Part shown: positions 25,856 through 34,965 of the stretch, one piece after another
How positions within the stretch are numbered: position 1 is the stretch's first letter
How the letters are laid out: each line of letters starts with the position of its first letter
Assembly: GCF_001570945.1 (NCBI RefSeq)
Contig: NZ_BCSQ01000014.1
Location: 1-59,885, forward strand
Direction: 5' to 3'
Length of the DNA: 59,885 nt
Source of the DNA: Janibacter anophelis NBRC 107843
GTDB lineage: Bacteria > Actinomycetota > Actinomycetes > Actinomycetales > Dermatophilaceae
The notes under the pieces: generated by a model
Told to the model about the DNA's origin: nothing
What the model saw: the letters and a program-made list of their open reading frames with translations, nothing else
Databases searched by the model: none
Program-made: the position numbers and the translations under genes

Positions 25856-27036
25856 GTGCGGGACTCCTTGGGGGTGGGGGCGGTGGGAGTGGGGGGCTGC
25901 GGGGTGGCGGCCTCGAGGGACTCGGCCGCGACCGGCAGGCGGATGGTGAAGGTGGATCCGTGGGCGCCGTCGCTCCAGACCTGGATGTCGCCGCCGTGGT
26001 TGGCGCAGATGTGCTTGACGATCGACAGGCCGAGACCGGTGCCGCCGGTGGCCCGGGAGCGGGCGGCGTCCATCCGGTAGAAGCGCTCGAAGATGCGGGT
26101 CTGCTCGTGCTCGGGGATGCCAGGCCCCTGGTCGGTGACGGCGATCTCGACCGTGTCGCCCTGCAGGCGCGCGCCCACGCCGACCGCGGTGTTGGCGTCG
26201 GAGTAGGAGATCGCGTTGCCGACGAGGTTGCGCACGGCGGTGATGAGCATGTCCTCGTCGCCGCGCACGTACAGGTCCTCGGCGACCTTGTCGGTCAGGG
26301 TGATGTTCTTGGCCTCGGCCTCGATGCGCAGGTGCTCGAGGGCGAGCGCGACGACGTCCTCGATCTCGACGAGCTGCGGGTCCTGCAGGACCGGCGTGCC
26401 CTGGAGCCGGGAGAGCTCGACGATCTCCTTGATCAGGCTCGACAGGCGCACCGCCTCACTCTGCATCCGACGGGCGAAGCGGTCGACGGCCTCGGGGTCG
26501 TCCTTGGCGTCCATGACCGCCTCGGCGAGCAGGGAGATGCCACCGACCGGCGTCTTGAGCTCGTGGCTGACGTTGGCGACGAAGTCGCGTCGGGTCTCCT
26601 CGACGCGGCGGCCCTGGGTCTGGTCGTCGACGAGCAGCAGCACGTGCTCGGCGCCGAGCGGAGCGACGCGCGCGGACACGTACGCGACATTGCTCAGCCC
26701 CGACCTGGACAGCTCGAGCTGGGCCTCGCGGATCACGCCGTCGCGGGCGACCTGGGCGACCATCGCGGAGATCTCGTCGTGGATGAGGCGGCCGTTGCGC
26801 ACGATGCCGTAGGTGATCGCGGCGGGCGAGCTCTTGACGACGCCTCCGGAGTGGTCGAGCACGACACCCGACGAGCGGAGCACGGCCAGGACGTCCCCGA
26901 CACCACGGGGCACCTCCGGCTCGGGCTCCCGCTCCACGGCGCGTTCGCGGTCGCTCAAGGTGATCGCCGCCCAGACCAAGAAGCTGATGAGCATGCCGGC
27001 GACGCCACCGAGAATTGCCGCGGTCGTTGGCTGCAC
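25852..27036 (-). CDS. senX3: Sensor histidine kinase SenX3 (PhoR-like)
   Basis: A 394-aa protein. One membrane helix (about 7-26), a PAS-like sensor (about 45-140), H-box VSHELKTP (His158), and ATPase motifs NLVGNAISYS (N box), DQGPGIP (G1), the ERFYRMD F box and GGTGLGLSIV (G2). It phosphorylates RegX3 when phosphate is low, probably restrained by PhoU and the Pst transporter. The start GTG 27036 is chosen because TACTCT lies 7 nt upstream; longer frames from 27066 or 27150 run into the phoU control region. Divergent from phoU. Confidence 0.9.
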   Translation of the reverse strand: MQPTTAAILGGVAGMLISFLVWAAITLSDRERAVEREPEPEVPRGVGDVLAVLRSSGVVLDHSGGVVKSSPAAITYGIVRNGRLIHDEISAMVAQVARDGVIREAQLELSRSGLSNVAYVSARVAPLGAEHVLLLVDDQTQGRRVEETRRDFVANVSHELKTPVGGISLLAEAVMDAKDDPEAVDRFARRMQSEAVRLSSLIKEIVELSRLQGTPVLQDPQLVEIEDVVALALEHLRIEAEAKNITLTDKVAEDLYVRGDEDMLITAVRNLVGNAISYSDANTAVGVGARLQGDTVEIAVTDQGPGIPEHEQTRIFERFYRMDAARSRATGGTGLGLSIVKHICANHGGDIQVWSDGAHGSTFTIRLPVAAESLEAATPQPPTPTAPTPKESRT

Positions 27037-27043
27037 GTCACCG

Positions 27044-27049
27044 AGAGTA
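27044..27049 (-). promoter_or_regulatory. -10 box of senX3-regX3
   Basis: TACTCT on the minus strand, 7 nt before GTG 27036. Confidence 0.6.
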
Positions 27050-27107
27050 CTTCTCCCACCGGGCATGCTGGGAGCGGGCTGCCCACCACGAGATGGGCCC
27101 CCGTGCT

Positions 27108-27151
27108 GTTCACCTGCGCTCTGCGAGGTGTTCACTGGAACCACGTTCACT
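27108..27151 (+). promoter_or_regulatory. PHO-box-like repeats before phoU
   Basis: GTTCACC at 27108, GTTCACT at 27130 (22 bp, two 11-bp units apart) and GTTCACT at 27145. They lie between divergent senX3 and phoU and are likely RegX3/PhoP-type binding sites. Confidence 0.65.
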
Positions 27152-27191
27152 GGGCAGGAGACCTGTCCTGACCACGACCGAAGGGGGCGCG

Positions 27192-27866
27192 ATGCGCCAG
27201 GTTTTCCACGACGAGCTCGAGCAGGTCGCCACCGACCTGGTCTCGCTCGCCGAGCTGGTCGCCGCAGCGATCCGCCAGTCCACCCGTGCCCTGCTCGAGG
27301 CCGACGTCCAGCTCGCGGACCAGGTCATCGCCCAGGACCAGGCGATCGACCTGCGCCGCAACGACCTCGACGCGCGGTCGGTCGACCTGCTCGCCCGCCA
27401 GTCCCCCGTCGCGAGCGACCTGCGCACGGTCGTCGCCTCGATGCGCATGTCCGGCGACCTCGAGCGCATGGGTGACCTCGCCCGCCACGTCGCCCAGGTC
27501 GTGCGCTTGCGCTACCCCGAGCACGCCGTTCCGGAGGAGCTGCGCGCGACCTTCGAGCGGATGGGCGCCATCGCCGAGCAGATCGTCGGCCAGGTCGGTG
27601 GGGTCATCACGAGCCAGAGCCTCGAGGAGGCCGCGGCCATCGAGCAGGTCGACGACGAGCTCGACACCCTCCACCGTGAGATGTTCACCGTCCTCGCCGA
27701 GGGCGCGTGGCAGCACGGCACGACGAGCGCCGTCGACGTCGCGCTGCTCAGCCGCTACTACGAGCGCTTCGGCGACCACGCCGTGACCGTGGCCCGCCGC
27801 GTCGGCTTCCTCGTCACCGGCGAGGCCGGCGCCATCGAGTTGCCCGAGGTGCACGAGCGCGACTGA
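27192..27866 (+). CDS. phoU: Phosphate signalling protein PhoU
   Basis: A 224-aa protein made of two PhoU three-helix bundles (about 5-105 and 115-212). Metal/interaction signatures are D-L-E-R-M-G-D-L-A-R-H in the first and Y-E-R-F-G-D-H-A-V in the second. PhoU links the Pst transporter to the SenX3 kinase and dampens its signal when phosphate is sufficient. ATG 27192 has AAGGGGG 4 nt before it. PHO-box repeats upstream suggest it is itself phosphate-regulated. Confidence 0.95.
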   Translation: MRQVFHDELEQVATDLVSLAELVAAAIRQSTRALLEADVQLADQVIAQDQAIDLRRNDLDARSVDLLARQSPVASDLRTVVASMRMSGDLERMGDLARHVAQVVRLRYPEHAVPEELRATFERMGAIAEQIVGQVGGVITSQSLEEAAAIEQVDDELDTLHREMFTVLAEGAWQHGTTSAVDVALLSRYYERFGDHAVTVARRVGFLVTGEAGAIELPEVHERD

Positions 27867-27888
27867 CCGCGCCGCACAGCCCGCACAG

Positions 27889-27931
27889 CGCAGGGGGCCC
27901 CGCCGACTCGATGTCGGCGGGGCCCCCTGCG
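27889..27931. terminator. Bidirectional terminator
   Basis: A perfect 19-bp stem (27889-27907 with 27913-27931) and 5-nt loop between convergent phoU and gpm. Confidence 0.85.
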
Positions 27932-27947
27932 TCGTACTCGGGGCGGG

Positions 27948-28679
27948 TCACTTCCCCTGGTTGGCGACCGCGGCGGCCTCGGCCGCAGCGGCCTCCGGGT
28001 CGAGGTACTCCGCCGGGCGGGTCGGCATGAAGTCCTCACCGAGGTCGTAGACGAGCGGCATGCCGGTCGGGATGTTCAGCCCCGCGATGTCCTCGTCGCT
28101 GATGCCGTCGAGGTGCTTGACGAGCGCGCGCAGCGAGTTGCCGTGGGCGGTGACGAGCACCGTGCGGCCGGCGGCGAGGTCCTCGCGGATCGGGCCCTCC
28201 CAGTACGGCATGAGGCGCTCGATGACGTCCTTGAGGCACTCGGTGCGCGGCACCTCCATGCCCGCGTAACGGGGGTCGTCGGTCTGCGCGAACTCGTTGG
28301 TGGGGTCGATCTCCGGCGGCGGGGTGTCGAAGCTGCGCCGCCAGAGCATGAACTGCTCCTCGCCGTACGTGTCCCGGGTCGCGGCCTTGTCCAGACCCTG
28401 CAGGGCGCCGTAGTGGCGCTCGTTGAGCCGCCAGTCGCGACGCACCGGGATCCAGTGGCGGTCGGCGGCGTCGAGCGCGAGGTTGGCGGTGGTGATCGCC
28501 CGGCGCAGCACCGAGGTGTGGACGACGTCGGGCAGGAGCCCGGCCTCGGCCATGAGACGGCCGCCCCGGACGGCCTCCTCACGACCGCGGTCGATGAGGT
28601 CGACATCGACCCATCCGGTGAAGAGGTTCTTTTCGTTCCAGTCGGAACGACCGTGGCGCAGCAGGATCAGAGTCGACAT
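27948..28679 (-). CDS. gpmA: 2,3-bisphosphoglycerate-dependent phosphoglycerate mutase
   Basis: A 243-aa glycolytic enzyme interconverting 3- and 2-phosphoglycerate. Phosphohistidine motif [10 protein letters not shown] (His9), FTGWVDVDL, the acid/base Glu in [11 protein letters not shown], and the second His in [10 protein letters not shown]. The C-terminal Ala/Glu tail is typical of actinobacterial forms. TACGCT 6 nt before ATG 28679 gives it a promoter of its own although it follows ybjN by only 22 bp. Confidence 0.95.
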   Translation of the reverse strand: MSTLILLRHGRSDWNEKNLFTGWVDVDLIDRGREEAVRGGRLMAEAGLLPDVVHTSVLRRAITTANLALDAADRHWIPVRRDWRLNERHYGALQGLDKAATRDTYGEEQFMLWRRSFDTPPPEIDPTNEFAQTDDPRYAGMEVPRTECLKDVIERLMPYWEGPIREDLAAGRTVLVTAHGNSLRALVKHLDGISDEDIAGLNIPTGMPLVYDLGEDFMPTRPAEYLDPEAAAAEAAAVANQGK

Positions 28680-28685
28680 GGGCAC

Positions 28686-28691
28686 AGCGTA
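28686..28691 (-). promoter_or_regulatory. -10 box of gpm
   Basis: TACGCT on the minus strand, 6 nt before ATG 28679, in the short gap after the YbjN-like gene. Confidence 0.55.
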
Positions 28692-28701
28692 TCGACGCGC
28701 G

Positions 28702-29256
28702 TCAGTCCCGCGGCGCCCCGTCCGGCGCGGGCGCCCGCTCACCCTCGCGCTCCAGCACGGAGCGGAATGCCTCGAGGTTGCGCAGCGACTCACCGCGCGA
28801 GACGCGCCAGTCCCACTCCTTCTGCATCGACGAGCGGAACCCGAGCAGGAGCAGCTCGTTGAACGGCGCATCGGCCGCCTCGAGCACGATGCCGAGCACC
28901 TGGTCGACGAGCTCGTCGGTCACGGCGCGAAGGGGGATCCGCCCGCCGACGTAGACGTCACCGGAGGAGTCCACGGAGTACGCGAGCAGCGGCATCCGCA
29001 GGTTGCGCCGCAGGAGGTGGCGGTAGAACTCCTCGTGGTTCTCATCCGCATTGCGGATGACGAAGGCCGAGACCGACAGCGCCTGCTCGCCGACGACGAG
29101 GGAGGTCACCGTCTTGAGCTTGCGCTCCCCCGGCAGGGTGACGACGAGCTCCCCGTCACGGGCCCCCGGCTCGTGCTCGAGACCGGCCTCCGCGACCACC
29201 CGGGTCACGACGTCGAGCGCGCGCTGCCGCTCGTCCTGGTCCATCGGCTCGGTCAT
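28702..29256 (-). CDS. YbjN-domain protein
   Basis: A 184-aa soluble protein with one YbjN fold (about 20-160), similar in architecture to type III secretion chaperones: [48 protein letters not shown]. Molecular role unknown. ATG 29256 overlaps the mshA stop (ATGA). An equivalent gene sits between mshA and gpm in mycobacteria, so the linkage is conserved. Confidence 0.8.
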   Translation of the reverse strand: MTEPMDQDERQRALDVVTRVVAEAGLEHEPGARDGELVVTLPGERKLKTVTSLVVGEQALSVSAFVIRNADENHEEFYRHLLRRNLRMPLLAYSVDSSGDVYVGGRIPLRAVTDELVDQVLGIVLEAADAPFNELLLLGFRSSMQKEWDWRVSRGESLRNLEAFRSVLEREGERAPAPDGAPRD

Positions 29257-30545
29257 CGGGCCACCTCCAGCGGTTGGTCGGTCGTGCGGTCGGTCAGCGA
29301 GGCCCGCTCGGCGACCGCGTCGCCGTAGACCTCGAGCAGGTGGTCGACGGTGGCCGCCCAGCCGAACCCCTCGGCGTGCCGGCGCGCGCGGACGCGCAGG
29401 TCCTCCGCGCGCTCGGGGTCGTCGAGGACGGCCAGCAGCTCGCCGGCCCACACCTGCGGGTCGTGCCCGTCGACGAGCACCCCGGCGTCACCGACGGCCG
29501 TGGGCAGCCCGCCCACCCGGGCCGCGAGCACGACAGCCCCGGAGGCCTGCGCCTCGACCGCCACGAGGCCGAAGGACTCGGTGTACGAGGGGACGGTGAC
29601 GACGTCGGCCGCCCGGTACCACTGGGCCAGCTCGGCCCGGCTCACCGGCGGCGCCAGGTGGAGCACATCGGAGACGCCGAGCTCCTCACCCAGTCGCCGG
29701 AGGGAGTCGGGCGCGGCCAGTCCGCGGCCCGAGGCCCCGCCGAGCACCGCGACGACGAGCCGCTCACGCAGCTCGGGTCGACGCTCGAGGAGGTGCGCCG
29801 CCGCGCGGACGAGCACATCGGGTGCCTTGAGCGGCTGGATCCGCCCGACGAAGAGGAGCACGACCGCGTCCTCGCGCAGCCCGACCTGCGAGCGGGCCGC
29901 GGCCCGGTCGCCCGGGGTGAACAGCTCGAGGTCCACCCCCGGCGGCACGACGACGACCTTGCCCGGGTCGGCGTCGTAGTACTCGACGAGCTCGCCGGCC
30001 TCCTGCCCGGTGTTGGCGATCAGCCGGTCGGCGATGTCGACGACCTGCGCCTCGCCGATCTCGCGGCCGGGCGGCTCGGGGACGTCGTCGGCGGCCAGCT
30101 GGCGGTTCTTGACCCGGGCCATCGTGTGCATCGTGTGCACGAGCGGCACCTGCCAGCGCTCGGCGACGAGCCAGCCGACCTGCCCGGAGAGCCAGTAGTG
30201 GGAGTGGGCGACGTCGTAGTGGCCGGCGGGCACGCGAGCGATCTCGCGCATCATCCCGGCGGCGAAGGCGCACAGCTGACCCGGGAGGTCCTCCTTGACC
30301 AGGCCCTCGTACGGGCCCGCGTCGACGTGGCGGACGGTGACGCCGGGGAAGAGCTCGACGACGTCGGGCAGGTCCGCTGCGGTGCGCCGGGTGAAGATCT
30401 CCACCTCGACGCCCCGGGACGCCATCTCGCGCGCGGACTCGACGACATAGACGTTCAGCCCGCCCGCGTCGCCGGTGCCCGGCTGGGCCAACGGCGAGGT
30501 GTGCACGCTGATCATCGCCACCCTCCGGATGCGCTGCTCGCTCAC
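29253..30545 (-). CDS. mshA: D-inositol-3-phosphate glycosyltransferase (mycothiol step 1)
   Basis: A 430-aa GT4 enzyme that transfers GlcNAc from UDP-GlcNAc to inositol phosphate. N-terminal [24 protein letters not shown] acceptor loop (here [10 protein letters not shown]), [31 protein letters not shown] and the donor motif [15 protein letters not shown] (E-x7-E). Start GTG 30545 overlaps the stop of the preceding gene (GTGA) and has GGAGG upstream. First committed enzyme of mycothiol, the thiol used by mscR. Confidence 0.93.
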   Translation of the reverse strand: MSEQRIRRVAMISVHTSPLAQPGTGDAGGLNVYVVESAREMASRGVEVEIFTRRTAADLPDVVELFPGVTVRHVDAGPYEGLVKEDLPGQLCAFAAGMMREIARVPAGHYDVAHSHYWLSGQVGWLVAERWQVPLVHTMHTMARVKNRQLAADDVPEPPGREIGEAQVVDIADRLIANTGQEAGELVEYYDADPGKVVVVPPGVDLELFTPGDRAAARSQVGLREDAVVLLFVGRIQPLKAPDVLVRAAAHLLERRPELRERLVVAVLGGASGRGLAAPDSLRRLGEELGVSDVLHLAPPVSRAELAQWYRAADVVTVPSYTESFGLVAVEAQASGAVVLAARVGGLPTAVGDAGVLVDGHDPQVWAGELLAVLDDPERAEDLRVRARRHAEGFGWAATVDHLLEVYGDAVAERASLTDRTTDQPLEVAR

Positions 30546-31315
30546 TCCTCCACCACCCTCCGGTAGCTCGTCATCGTCAGCGTGGCGCTCGGTGCCCACG
30601 CGTGCAGGTCGGTGTGCCCCATCCGGCGCAGGTCGACACCCCGGTGGCGCCCACGCGGTCCCAGGCCCACGGTCACGCCCAGCTCCGTCGAGTAGGCGTC
30701 GACCACGGGGGCTGGGCCGTCACCCACCCACCATGCCCGCTTGCGCAGCAGCCGGTCGGGCAGACCGGGCTGGCGGCCCCGGGTCGCCAGCTCCTGGTGG
30801 GAGTGGACGACGACCGCGTCGGCCCCCTTCGCCGTGGCCGTGACGACGAGCCGGGCCCCCTCGAGACGCACGACGATCGACGCCGGCACGCTCTGCCCGT
30901 CGCCGGTGAGACGACCCGACCAGGTGACCTCACCGGGCTCGATGGCGAGGCGGTCGATCTCGAGGTTGCTCGCCGCCGCCGAGACCTCCTCGGAGCGCTC
31001 GCTGCCGCTGCCCTCGACCTCGCCGAAGAGCGCGGAGAGGGGCGAGCCGCCGCGCACTGTGCGGAAGAGCAGGCCCCCGCCGTTGGTGATCCGCAGCCCC
31101 GTGCCGTCCAGCTGCGCCGCGCGGCCGGACCCGAGGGTCACCACGCCGCTCGCCTCGGGGGCGACGACGAGCAGGCCGGGCTGGATCGGTCGGACGCCCG
31201 AGTCGCGGCCGAGCGCCGGCGGCACCCAGATGATCGCGGCGAGCAGCAGGGCACCGGACAGCGAGAGGAGCAGGGACACCATGCTCCAGCTCACCCGTCG
31301 GTCTGCGTGCCACAC
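30542..31315 (-). CDS. Membrane-anchored protein of unknown function upstream of mshA
   Basis: A 257-aa protein. One N-terminal membrane helix (about 10-32), then an extracytoplasmic beta-rich domain (about 45-250) with repeated [19 protein letters not shown]-like strands and a WSGRLTG turn. No known family recognised. GTG 31315 is favoured because TAGGCT is 7 nt upstream; the frame also allows starts at 31339 and 31336. Coupled to mshA by a GTGA overlap. Confidence 0.7.
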   Translation of the reverse strand: MWHADRRVSWSMVSLLLSLSGALLLAAIIWVPPALGRDSGVRPIQPGLLVVAPEASGVVTLGSGRAAQLDGTGLRITNGGGLLFRTVRGGSPLSALFGEVEGSGSERSEEVSAAASNLEIDRLAIEPGEVTWSGRLTGDGQSVPASIVVRLEGARLVVTATAKGADAVVVHSHQELATRGRQPGLPDRLLRKRAWWVGDGPAPVVDAYSTELGVTVGLGPRGRHRGVDLRRMGHTDLHAWAPSATLTMTSYRRVVEE

Positions 31316-31322
31316 GCCTGCC

Positions 31323-31349
31323 AGCCTAGTTCGCACCACGCCCTAGGCT
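31323..31349. promoter_or_regulatory. Mirror-image divergent leaderless promoters
   Basis: AGCCTA (31323-31328, minus TAGGCT) and TAGGCT (31344-31349, plus) form an inverted repeat CAGCCTAG/CTAGGCTG. Each is 6-7 nt from its start codon (31315 minus, 31356 plus). The -10 boxes are 15 bp apart. Confidence 0.6.
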
Positions 31350-31355
31350 GCGGGC

Positions 31356-32177
31356 GTGCCCAGCCCGCGCCCCCTCGGCAACATCACCCGGGGGACGACC
31401 AACCCCAACCGCCTGCGTCGGTGCGACCGGTGGTTGCTCGCGACCCACCGCGACGTGCTGACGAAGGGGGGCACCCCGCACCTCGTCGACCTGGGCCACG
31501 GCGCTTCCGGCGTCACGACGGTGGAGTGGGCGGACCGGGTGCGTGCGGTGCGGCCGGACGTGCACGTCACCGGCCTCGAGATCGACCCCGAGCGGGTGGC
31601 GACCGCGCAGGCGTGGGCGCGGCCGGGCGTGGACTTCGCGCTCGGTGGGTTCGAGGTGCCGCTGCCGGCGGGGCGGCGGGCCCGGGTCGTGCGCGCCTTC
31701 AACGTGCTGCGCCAGTACGACGAGTCCGAGGTCGAGGGGCCGTGGCGCACGATGATCGACCGGCTCGACGAGCGCGGGATCCTCGTCGAGGGCACGTGCG
31801 ACGAGCTCGGCCGGCTCGGCAGCTGGGTCACGCTCGACGCGGACGGTCCGCGCACGCTCACGCTCTCGTGGCGGCTGCGCGACCTCGACGCCTCGCGGCC
31901 ACCCTCGGTCGTCGCCGAACGCCTGCCCAAGGCGCTGATCCACCGCAACGTCCCGGGCGAGCCGGTGCACGACCTGCTCGCGCTCGTGGACGACGCGTGG
32001 CGGCGGTCCTCCCCCTTCGCTCCGTACGGGGCCCGGCAGCAGGCGGTGGCGGCGCTGGGGGACGTGGCGACGCAGGTCCCGGTCGTCGGCGGTGCGGACC
32101 GGTGGCGCCTCGGCGAGCTCACCGTGCCGTGGTCGCTCGTCGCGCCGCGCGGAGGACCGCTGGCTCAGCGCTGGTAG
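31356..32177 (+). CDS. SAM-dependent methyltransferase, substrate unknown
   Basis: A 273-aa class I methyltransferase. Motif I is VDLGHGASGVTT (about 44-55) and the acidic loop GLEIDPERV marks the ribose-binding Glu/Asp. Later segments AFNVLRQYDE and GILVEGTCDELGRLGSW follow. It starts with GTG 31356 behind TAGGCT. It converges with and overlaps the cupin gene by 13 bp at the 3' end. Confidence 0.8.
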   Translation: MPSPRPLGNITRGTTNPNRLRRCDRWLLATHRDVLTKGGTPHLVDLGHGASGVTTVEWADRVRAVRPDVHVTGLEIDPERVATAQAWARPGVDFALGGFEVPLPAGRRARVVRAFNVLRQYDESEVEGPWRTMIDRLDERGILVEGTCDELGRLGSWVTLDADGPRTLTLSWRLRDLDASRPPSVVAERLPKALIHRNVPGEPVHDLLALVDDAWRRSSPFAPYGARQQAVAALGDVATQVPVVGGADRWRLGELTVPWSLVAPRGGPLAQRW

Positions 32178-32530
32178 TCGTCCTCGAGGCGGACGATGTC
32201 GCCCTCGTCGAAGTCGCCGTAGCCGATCTCGAGGACGCGACCCGGACGGTCGGACGAGTTGCCCATGCGGTGCACGGCGCCCTGCTCCACCCAGACCTGC
32301 TCGCCGGGCTGCGCGCTCCACGTCCGCTCCCCGACGGTCACGTCGATCGGGCCGTCGAGGACCTGCCAGAACTCGGCCCGCAGCTCGTGGGTCTGCAGGG
32401 ACAGGCGCTGGCCGGGGTCGACGGTGATGATCTTGACCGTCGTCGGCTCGTTGAGGGTGAACTGCTGGAAGCTGCCCCACGGGCGCTCCGACACGAACAT
32501 GTCCTCACGCGGGTCGGGCAGGCTGCTCAC
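32165..32530 (-). CDS. Cupin, mannose-6-phosphate isomerase C-terminal (type II) like
   Basis: A 121-aa single cupin. RPWGSFQQF and the metal site QTHELRAEFWQVLDG with later PGEQVWVEQGAVHRMGN match the isomerase half of bifunctional mannose-1-phosphate guanylyltransferase/isomerases. In the first motif the usual second His is replaced by Leu-Arg context (HELRAE), so activity is uncertain. GTG 32530 follows AAGGGGAC. May supply mannose/fructose phosphate interconversion. Confidence 0.8.
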   Translation of the reverse strand: MSSLPDPREDMFVSERPWGSFQQFTLNEPTTVKIITVDPGQRLSLQTHELRAEFWQVLDGPIDVTVGERTWSAQPGEQVWVEQGAVHRMGNSSDRPGRVLEIGYGDFDEGDIVRLEDDYQR

Positions 32531-32578
32531 GAGATGTCCCCTTGGGTGGTGGTGCGGTGCCCGGTCATTGTGCCCGAC

Positions 32579-32872
32579 TCAGCGGCGGCGACCGAGGACC
32601 TCGTCGATCGCCGGGCGCACGTCGGCGAGGTAGACGCCCGCGAGGACGATGGCGATGATCCCGAGGAGCCCGACGCCGCCGACGGCCGCGATGCCCATGA
32701 GCGTCGCGATGACGAGGGCCGCGACCCAGAAGGTCTTGGTCTGCTTGCCCGCCGCGGGGAAGGCGTCCTGGCGCTGCCGGACCGCGTGGGCGAGGGCGAA
32801 GACCTCCGCGCCGAGGGCGAGGAGGCTGAGGCCGAGGACGATGAGTCCCTGGACGTCGCTGAGGATCTGCAC
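32579..32872 (-). CDS. DUF2516 family membrane protein
   Basis: A 97-aa protein with three predicted helices: one at about 5-30, then two at about 45-65 and 65-85 in the GVGLLGIIAIVLAGVYLADVRP region. The family is found beside hbhA in mycobacteria, as it is near the HbhA-like gene here. Function unknown. TAGTCT stands 6 nt before GTG 32872. Confidence 0.8.
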   Translation of the reverse strand: MQILSDVQGLIVLGLSLLALGAEVFALAHAVRQRQDAFPAAGKQTKTFWVAALVIATLMGIAAVGGVGLLGIIAIVLAGVYLADVRPAIDEVLGRRR

Positions 32873-32878
32873 CCGACC

Positions 32879-32884
32879 AGACTA
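32879..32884 (-). promoter_or_regulatory. -10 box of the DUF2516 gene
   Basis: TAGTCT on the minus strand, 6 nt before GTG 32872, overlapping the dtd stop codon region. Confidence 0.55.
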
Positions 32885-33310
32885 GGCCGGGACGTCGACG
32901 ACGATCGTCACCGGACCGTCGGCGTGGATGTCGATCGCCATGTCGGCGCCGAAGCGTCCCGTGGCCACCTCGATCCCCCGCTCTCGCAGGCCGGCGGCCA
33001 CCGCGTCGACGAGCGGCTCGGCGACGGGCCCGGGCGCGGCGGCATTCCACGACGGACGTCGCCCCTTGCGCACATCGGCGTGGAGGGTGAACTGGCTGAT
33101 GACGAGCACCCCTGCGCCGCAGTCGGTCACGGAGCGCTCGTCGCGCATGATCCGCAGCTCCGCGACCTTGCGCACGGTCGTCGCGACCTCGTCGGGGCCG
33201 TCGGCGTGGGTCACGCCGACGAGCGCCACGAGTCCCTCGCCGATCTCGCCGACGACCTCGTCGTCGACGGTGACCCTGGCCGCGGTGACCCGCTGCAGGA
33301 CGGTCCTCAT
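32882..33310 (-). CDS. dtd: D-aminoacyl-tRNA deacylase
   Basis: A 142-aa enzyme that removes D-amino acids (and glycine mis-charged on tRNA-Ala) from tRNA. Signature SQFTLHADVRKGRRPSW (Ser-Gln-x-x-Thr) and the Gly-cisPro motif in APGPVAEPL. Length is typical. ATG 33310 overlaps the asparaginase stop (ATGA). Confidence 0.95.
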   Translation of the reverse strand: MRTVLQRVTAARVTVDDEVVGEIGEGLVALVGVTHADGPDEVATTVRKVAELRIMRDERSVTDCGAGVLVISQFTLHADVRKGRRPSWNAAAPGPVAEPLVDAVAAGLRERGIEVATGRFGADMAIDIHADGPVTIVVDVPA

Positions 33311-34290
33311 GCGGTGAGGTCGACGACCTCGACCGCGCCCACGGGGCGCCCGTGGCCGAGGACGGGCTGGTCGGCGAGGGCCCGCAGGTCCGGCGTGTCG
33401 ACGCCGAGCGCCAGCAGGGCGTGGGCGAGCAGCGCCTGGCGGGCCCGGGCGGTCGGTGCGCCGTCCGCGACCTTGAGCGCGACGCCGCGCCCGTCGTCCA
33501 GACCGGCCGCGTACACGGCCTCGGCGCCATCCTTGGCGATGAGTCCCGGCACGGCCTGCATGAACTGCGTGACGTCCCGCCCGGTCCCGCCGACCATGTG
33601 GGGCGCGGTGCGCATGGCGGCGGCGACCCGCCCTTCGTCCGTCGTGGGCTCTGCGGCGGCCAGGCGCCCGAAGGCGCGGGCCAGACCCGACAGCGGCACG
33701 GCGAAGAGCGGCGCGCCGCACCCGTCGACGGTCGTGTGGGTGACCGGCCCCACGACCTCGGCGGTCGTGTCGCGGATGGCCTGCTGCAGCGGGTGCTCGG
33801 GCTCGAGGTAGGTCTCGGTCGGCCAGTCGTTGACGCGGCAGGTGGCGAGCATGCCGGCGTGCTTGCCGGAGCAGTCCTGCGCGACCGGAGCCGGTGCGGT
33901 GCCGGCGGCGAGCCACCGGGCGTGCTCGAGCTCCCCCAGCGGCAGGGCCGGGGTGTTGCGCAGCGCGCTCAGGTCGAGCCCGACGGTCGCGAGGACCTCG
34001 GCCACACCGTCGTGGTGGACCTGCTCACCCGAGTGGCTCGAGCACACGAGGGCGAGCAGGTGCGGCGGCAGGTCGAGCCCGTGGCGGACCATCGCCAGGG
34101 CCTGCACGGGCTTGAGCGAGGAGCGCGGCAGCACCGGGTCGTCCACCCGACCATGACGAAGGGGGCTGCCCCCGGCGGCGTCCGTCGCGACGAGCGTCGC
34201 GCGGTGGGCGGACTCGACGAAGCCCCCGCGGGTCACGTGGACCAGCACGGGGGCTGCGTCGAGGGAGGCGGTCTCGGCGTGAGTGGTCAC
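33307..34290 (-). CDS. L-asparaginase II family protein
   Basis: A 327-aa enzyme of the Rhizobium-type asparaginase family, structurally unlike the E. coli enzymes. Motifs: SSLKPVQALA, SSHSGEQVHHD, DCSGKHAGML and DGCGAPLFAVPL, which contain the catalytic Ser-Lys pairs and the Cys zinc site known in this family. It should hydrolyse L-asparagine to aspartate and ammonia. GTG 34290 is 7 nt after TAACCT. Overlaps dtd. Confidence 0.88.
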   Translation of the reverse strand: MTTHAETASLDAAPVLVHVTRGGFVESAHRATLVATDAAGGSPLRHGRVDDPVLPRSSLKPVQALAMVRHGLDLPPHLLALVCSSHSGEQVHHDGVAEVLATVGLDLSALRNTPALPLGELEHARWLAAGTAPAPVAQDCSGKHAGMLATCRVNDWPTETYLEPEHPLQQAIRDTTAEVVGPVTHTTVDGCGAPLFAVPLSGLARAFGRLAAAEPTTDEGRVAAAMRTAPHMVGGTGRDVTQFMQAVPGLIAKDGAEAVYAAGLDDGRGVALKVADGAPTARARQALLAHALLALGVDTPDLRALADQPVLGHGRPVGAVEVVDLTA

Positions 34291-34297
34291 TCGCCGG

Positions 34298-34303
34298 AGG
34301 TTA
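34298..34303 (-). promoter_or_regulatory. -10 box of the asparaginase-dtd operon
   Basis: TAACCT on the minus strand, 7 nt before GTG 34290. Confidence 0.55.
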
Positions 34304-34338
34304 GTGCCTCACCAGAGCATCATCTGCTCGGGACCTCT

Positions 34339-34965
34339 TCAGTCGCCGACCTTCTCGGCGGCCTTCTCGGCGGCCTGGGTGGTCTTGGCGGCCGTCTTCT
34401 TCGCGGCGGTCGCGGTCGACTTGGTCGCCGTGCGGGTGCGCGCGGCGGCCTTCTTGGTCGTCGTGGTGGTGCGCTTGGCAGCCGTGGTGGTGCGCTTGGC
34501 AGAGCCGGCGACGGCCTTCTTCGCCTTGGCGGTGTCGACCTTGACGTCGACGTCCACGGAGTCGGCGACGGCCTCGGCAGCCTTGACGGCCTCCTTGCGA
34601 CCGATGGTCAGCGTGGCCTTGGCCGAGCGCTCGACGTCGGCGACGGCCTTCTTGACGGTCGTGACGACACCCTTGCCCAGCGCGACGGTGGACTCGGCCT
34701 GCCCGACGAGGTCCTTGGTGGCCTTCTGGTTCTTGATGCGGGTGACCAGGGCCTCGCCACGCTTGGTCAGGCCCTCGTAGTACGCCTGCGCGTCGGCCGG
34801 GGCGGCCTTGACGCGGGCCTGGACCTTCTTCGGCTCCAGCTCGGCGCGCAGGGCGGCGATCTGGGCGGTGTAGCCGCGGACGGTCTCGACCGTGAGGTCG
34901 GTGGCGCCGAGGGTCGCGTAGGTCTGGTCGGTGACGACCTTCTTGACGGTGGTGGTGACGCTCAT
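34339..34965 (-). CDS. HbhA-like protein with histone-like Lys/Ala tail
   Basis: A 208-aa protein. Residues 1-125 are an amphipathic, charge-patterned helical region (GATDLTVETVRGYTAQIAALRAELEPKKVQARV) like the coiled-coil head of heparin-binding haemagglutinin. Residues 145-208 are repeats of AAKRTTT/KKAA type, strongly basic as in HbhA and histone H1. It could bind polyanions, i.e. surface glycans or DNA. Coupled by an ATGA overlap to the XRE gene, as hbhA follows an XRE regulator in mycobacteria. Its coding strand is Lys-rich in an otherwise Arg-rich proteome. Confidence 0.75.
   Translation of the reverse strand: MSVTTTVKKVVTDQTYATLGATDLTVETVRGYTAQIAALRAELEPKKVQARVKAAPADAQAYYEGLTKRGEALVTRIKNQKATKDLVGQAESTVALGKGVVTTVKKAVADVERSAKATLTIGRKEAVKAAEAVADSVDVDVKVDTAKAKKAVAGSAKRTTTAAKRTTTTTKKAAARTRTATKSTATAAKKTAAKTTQAAEKAAEKVGD

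Noticed and set aside
34315-34329. Hairpin GAGCA/TGCTC between the asparaginase and HbhA-like genes as a terminator
   Set aside because: Only 5 bp with a 5-nt loop; too weak, and its position suits neither gene clearly.
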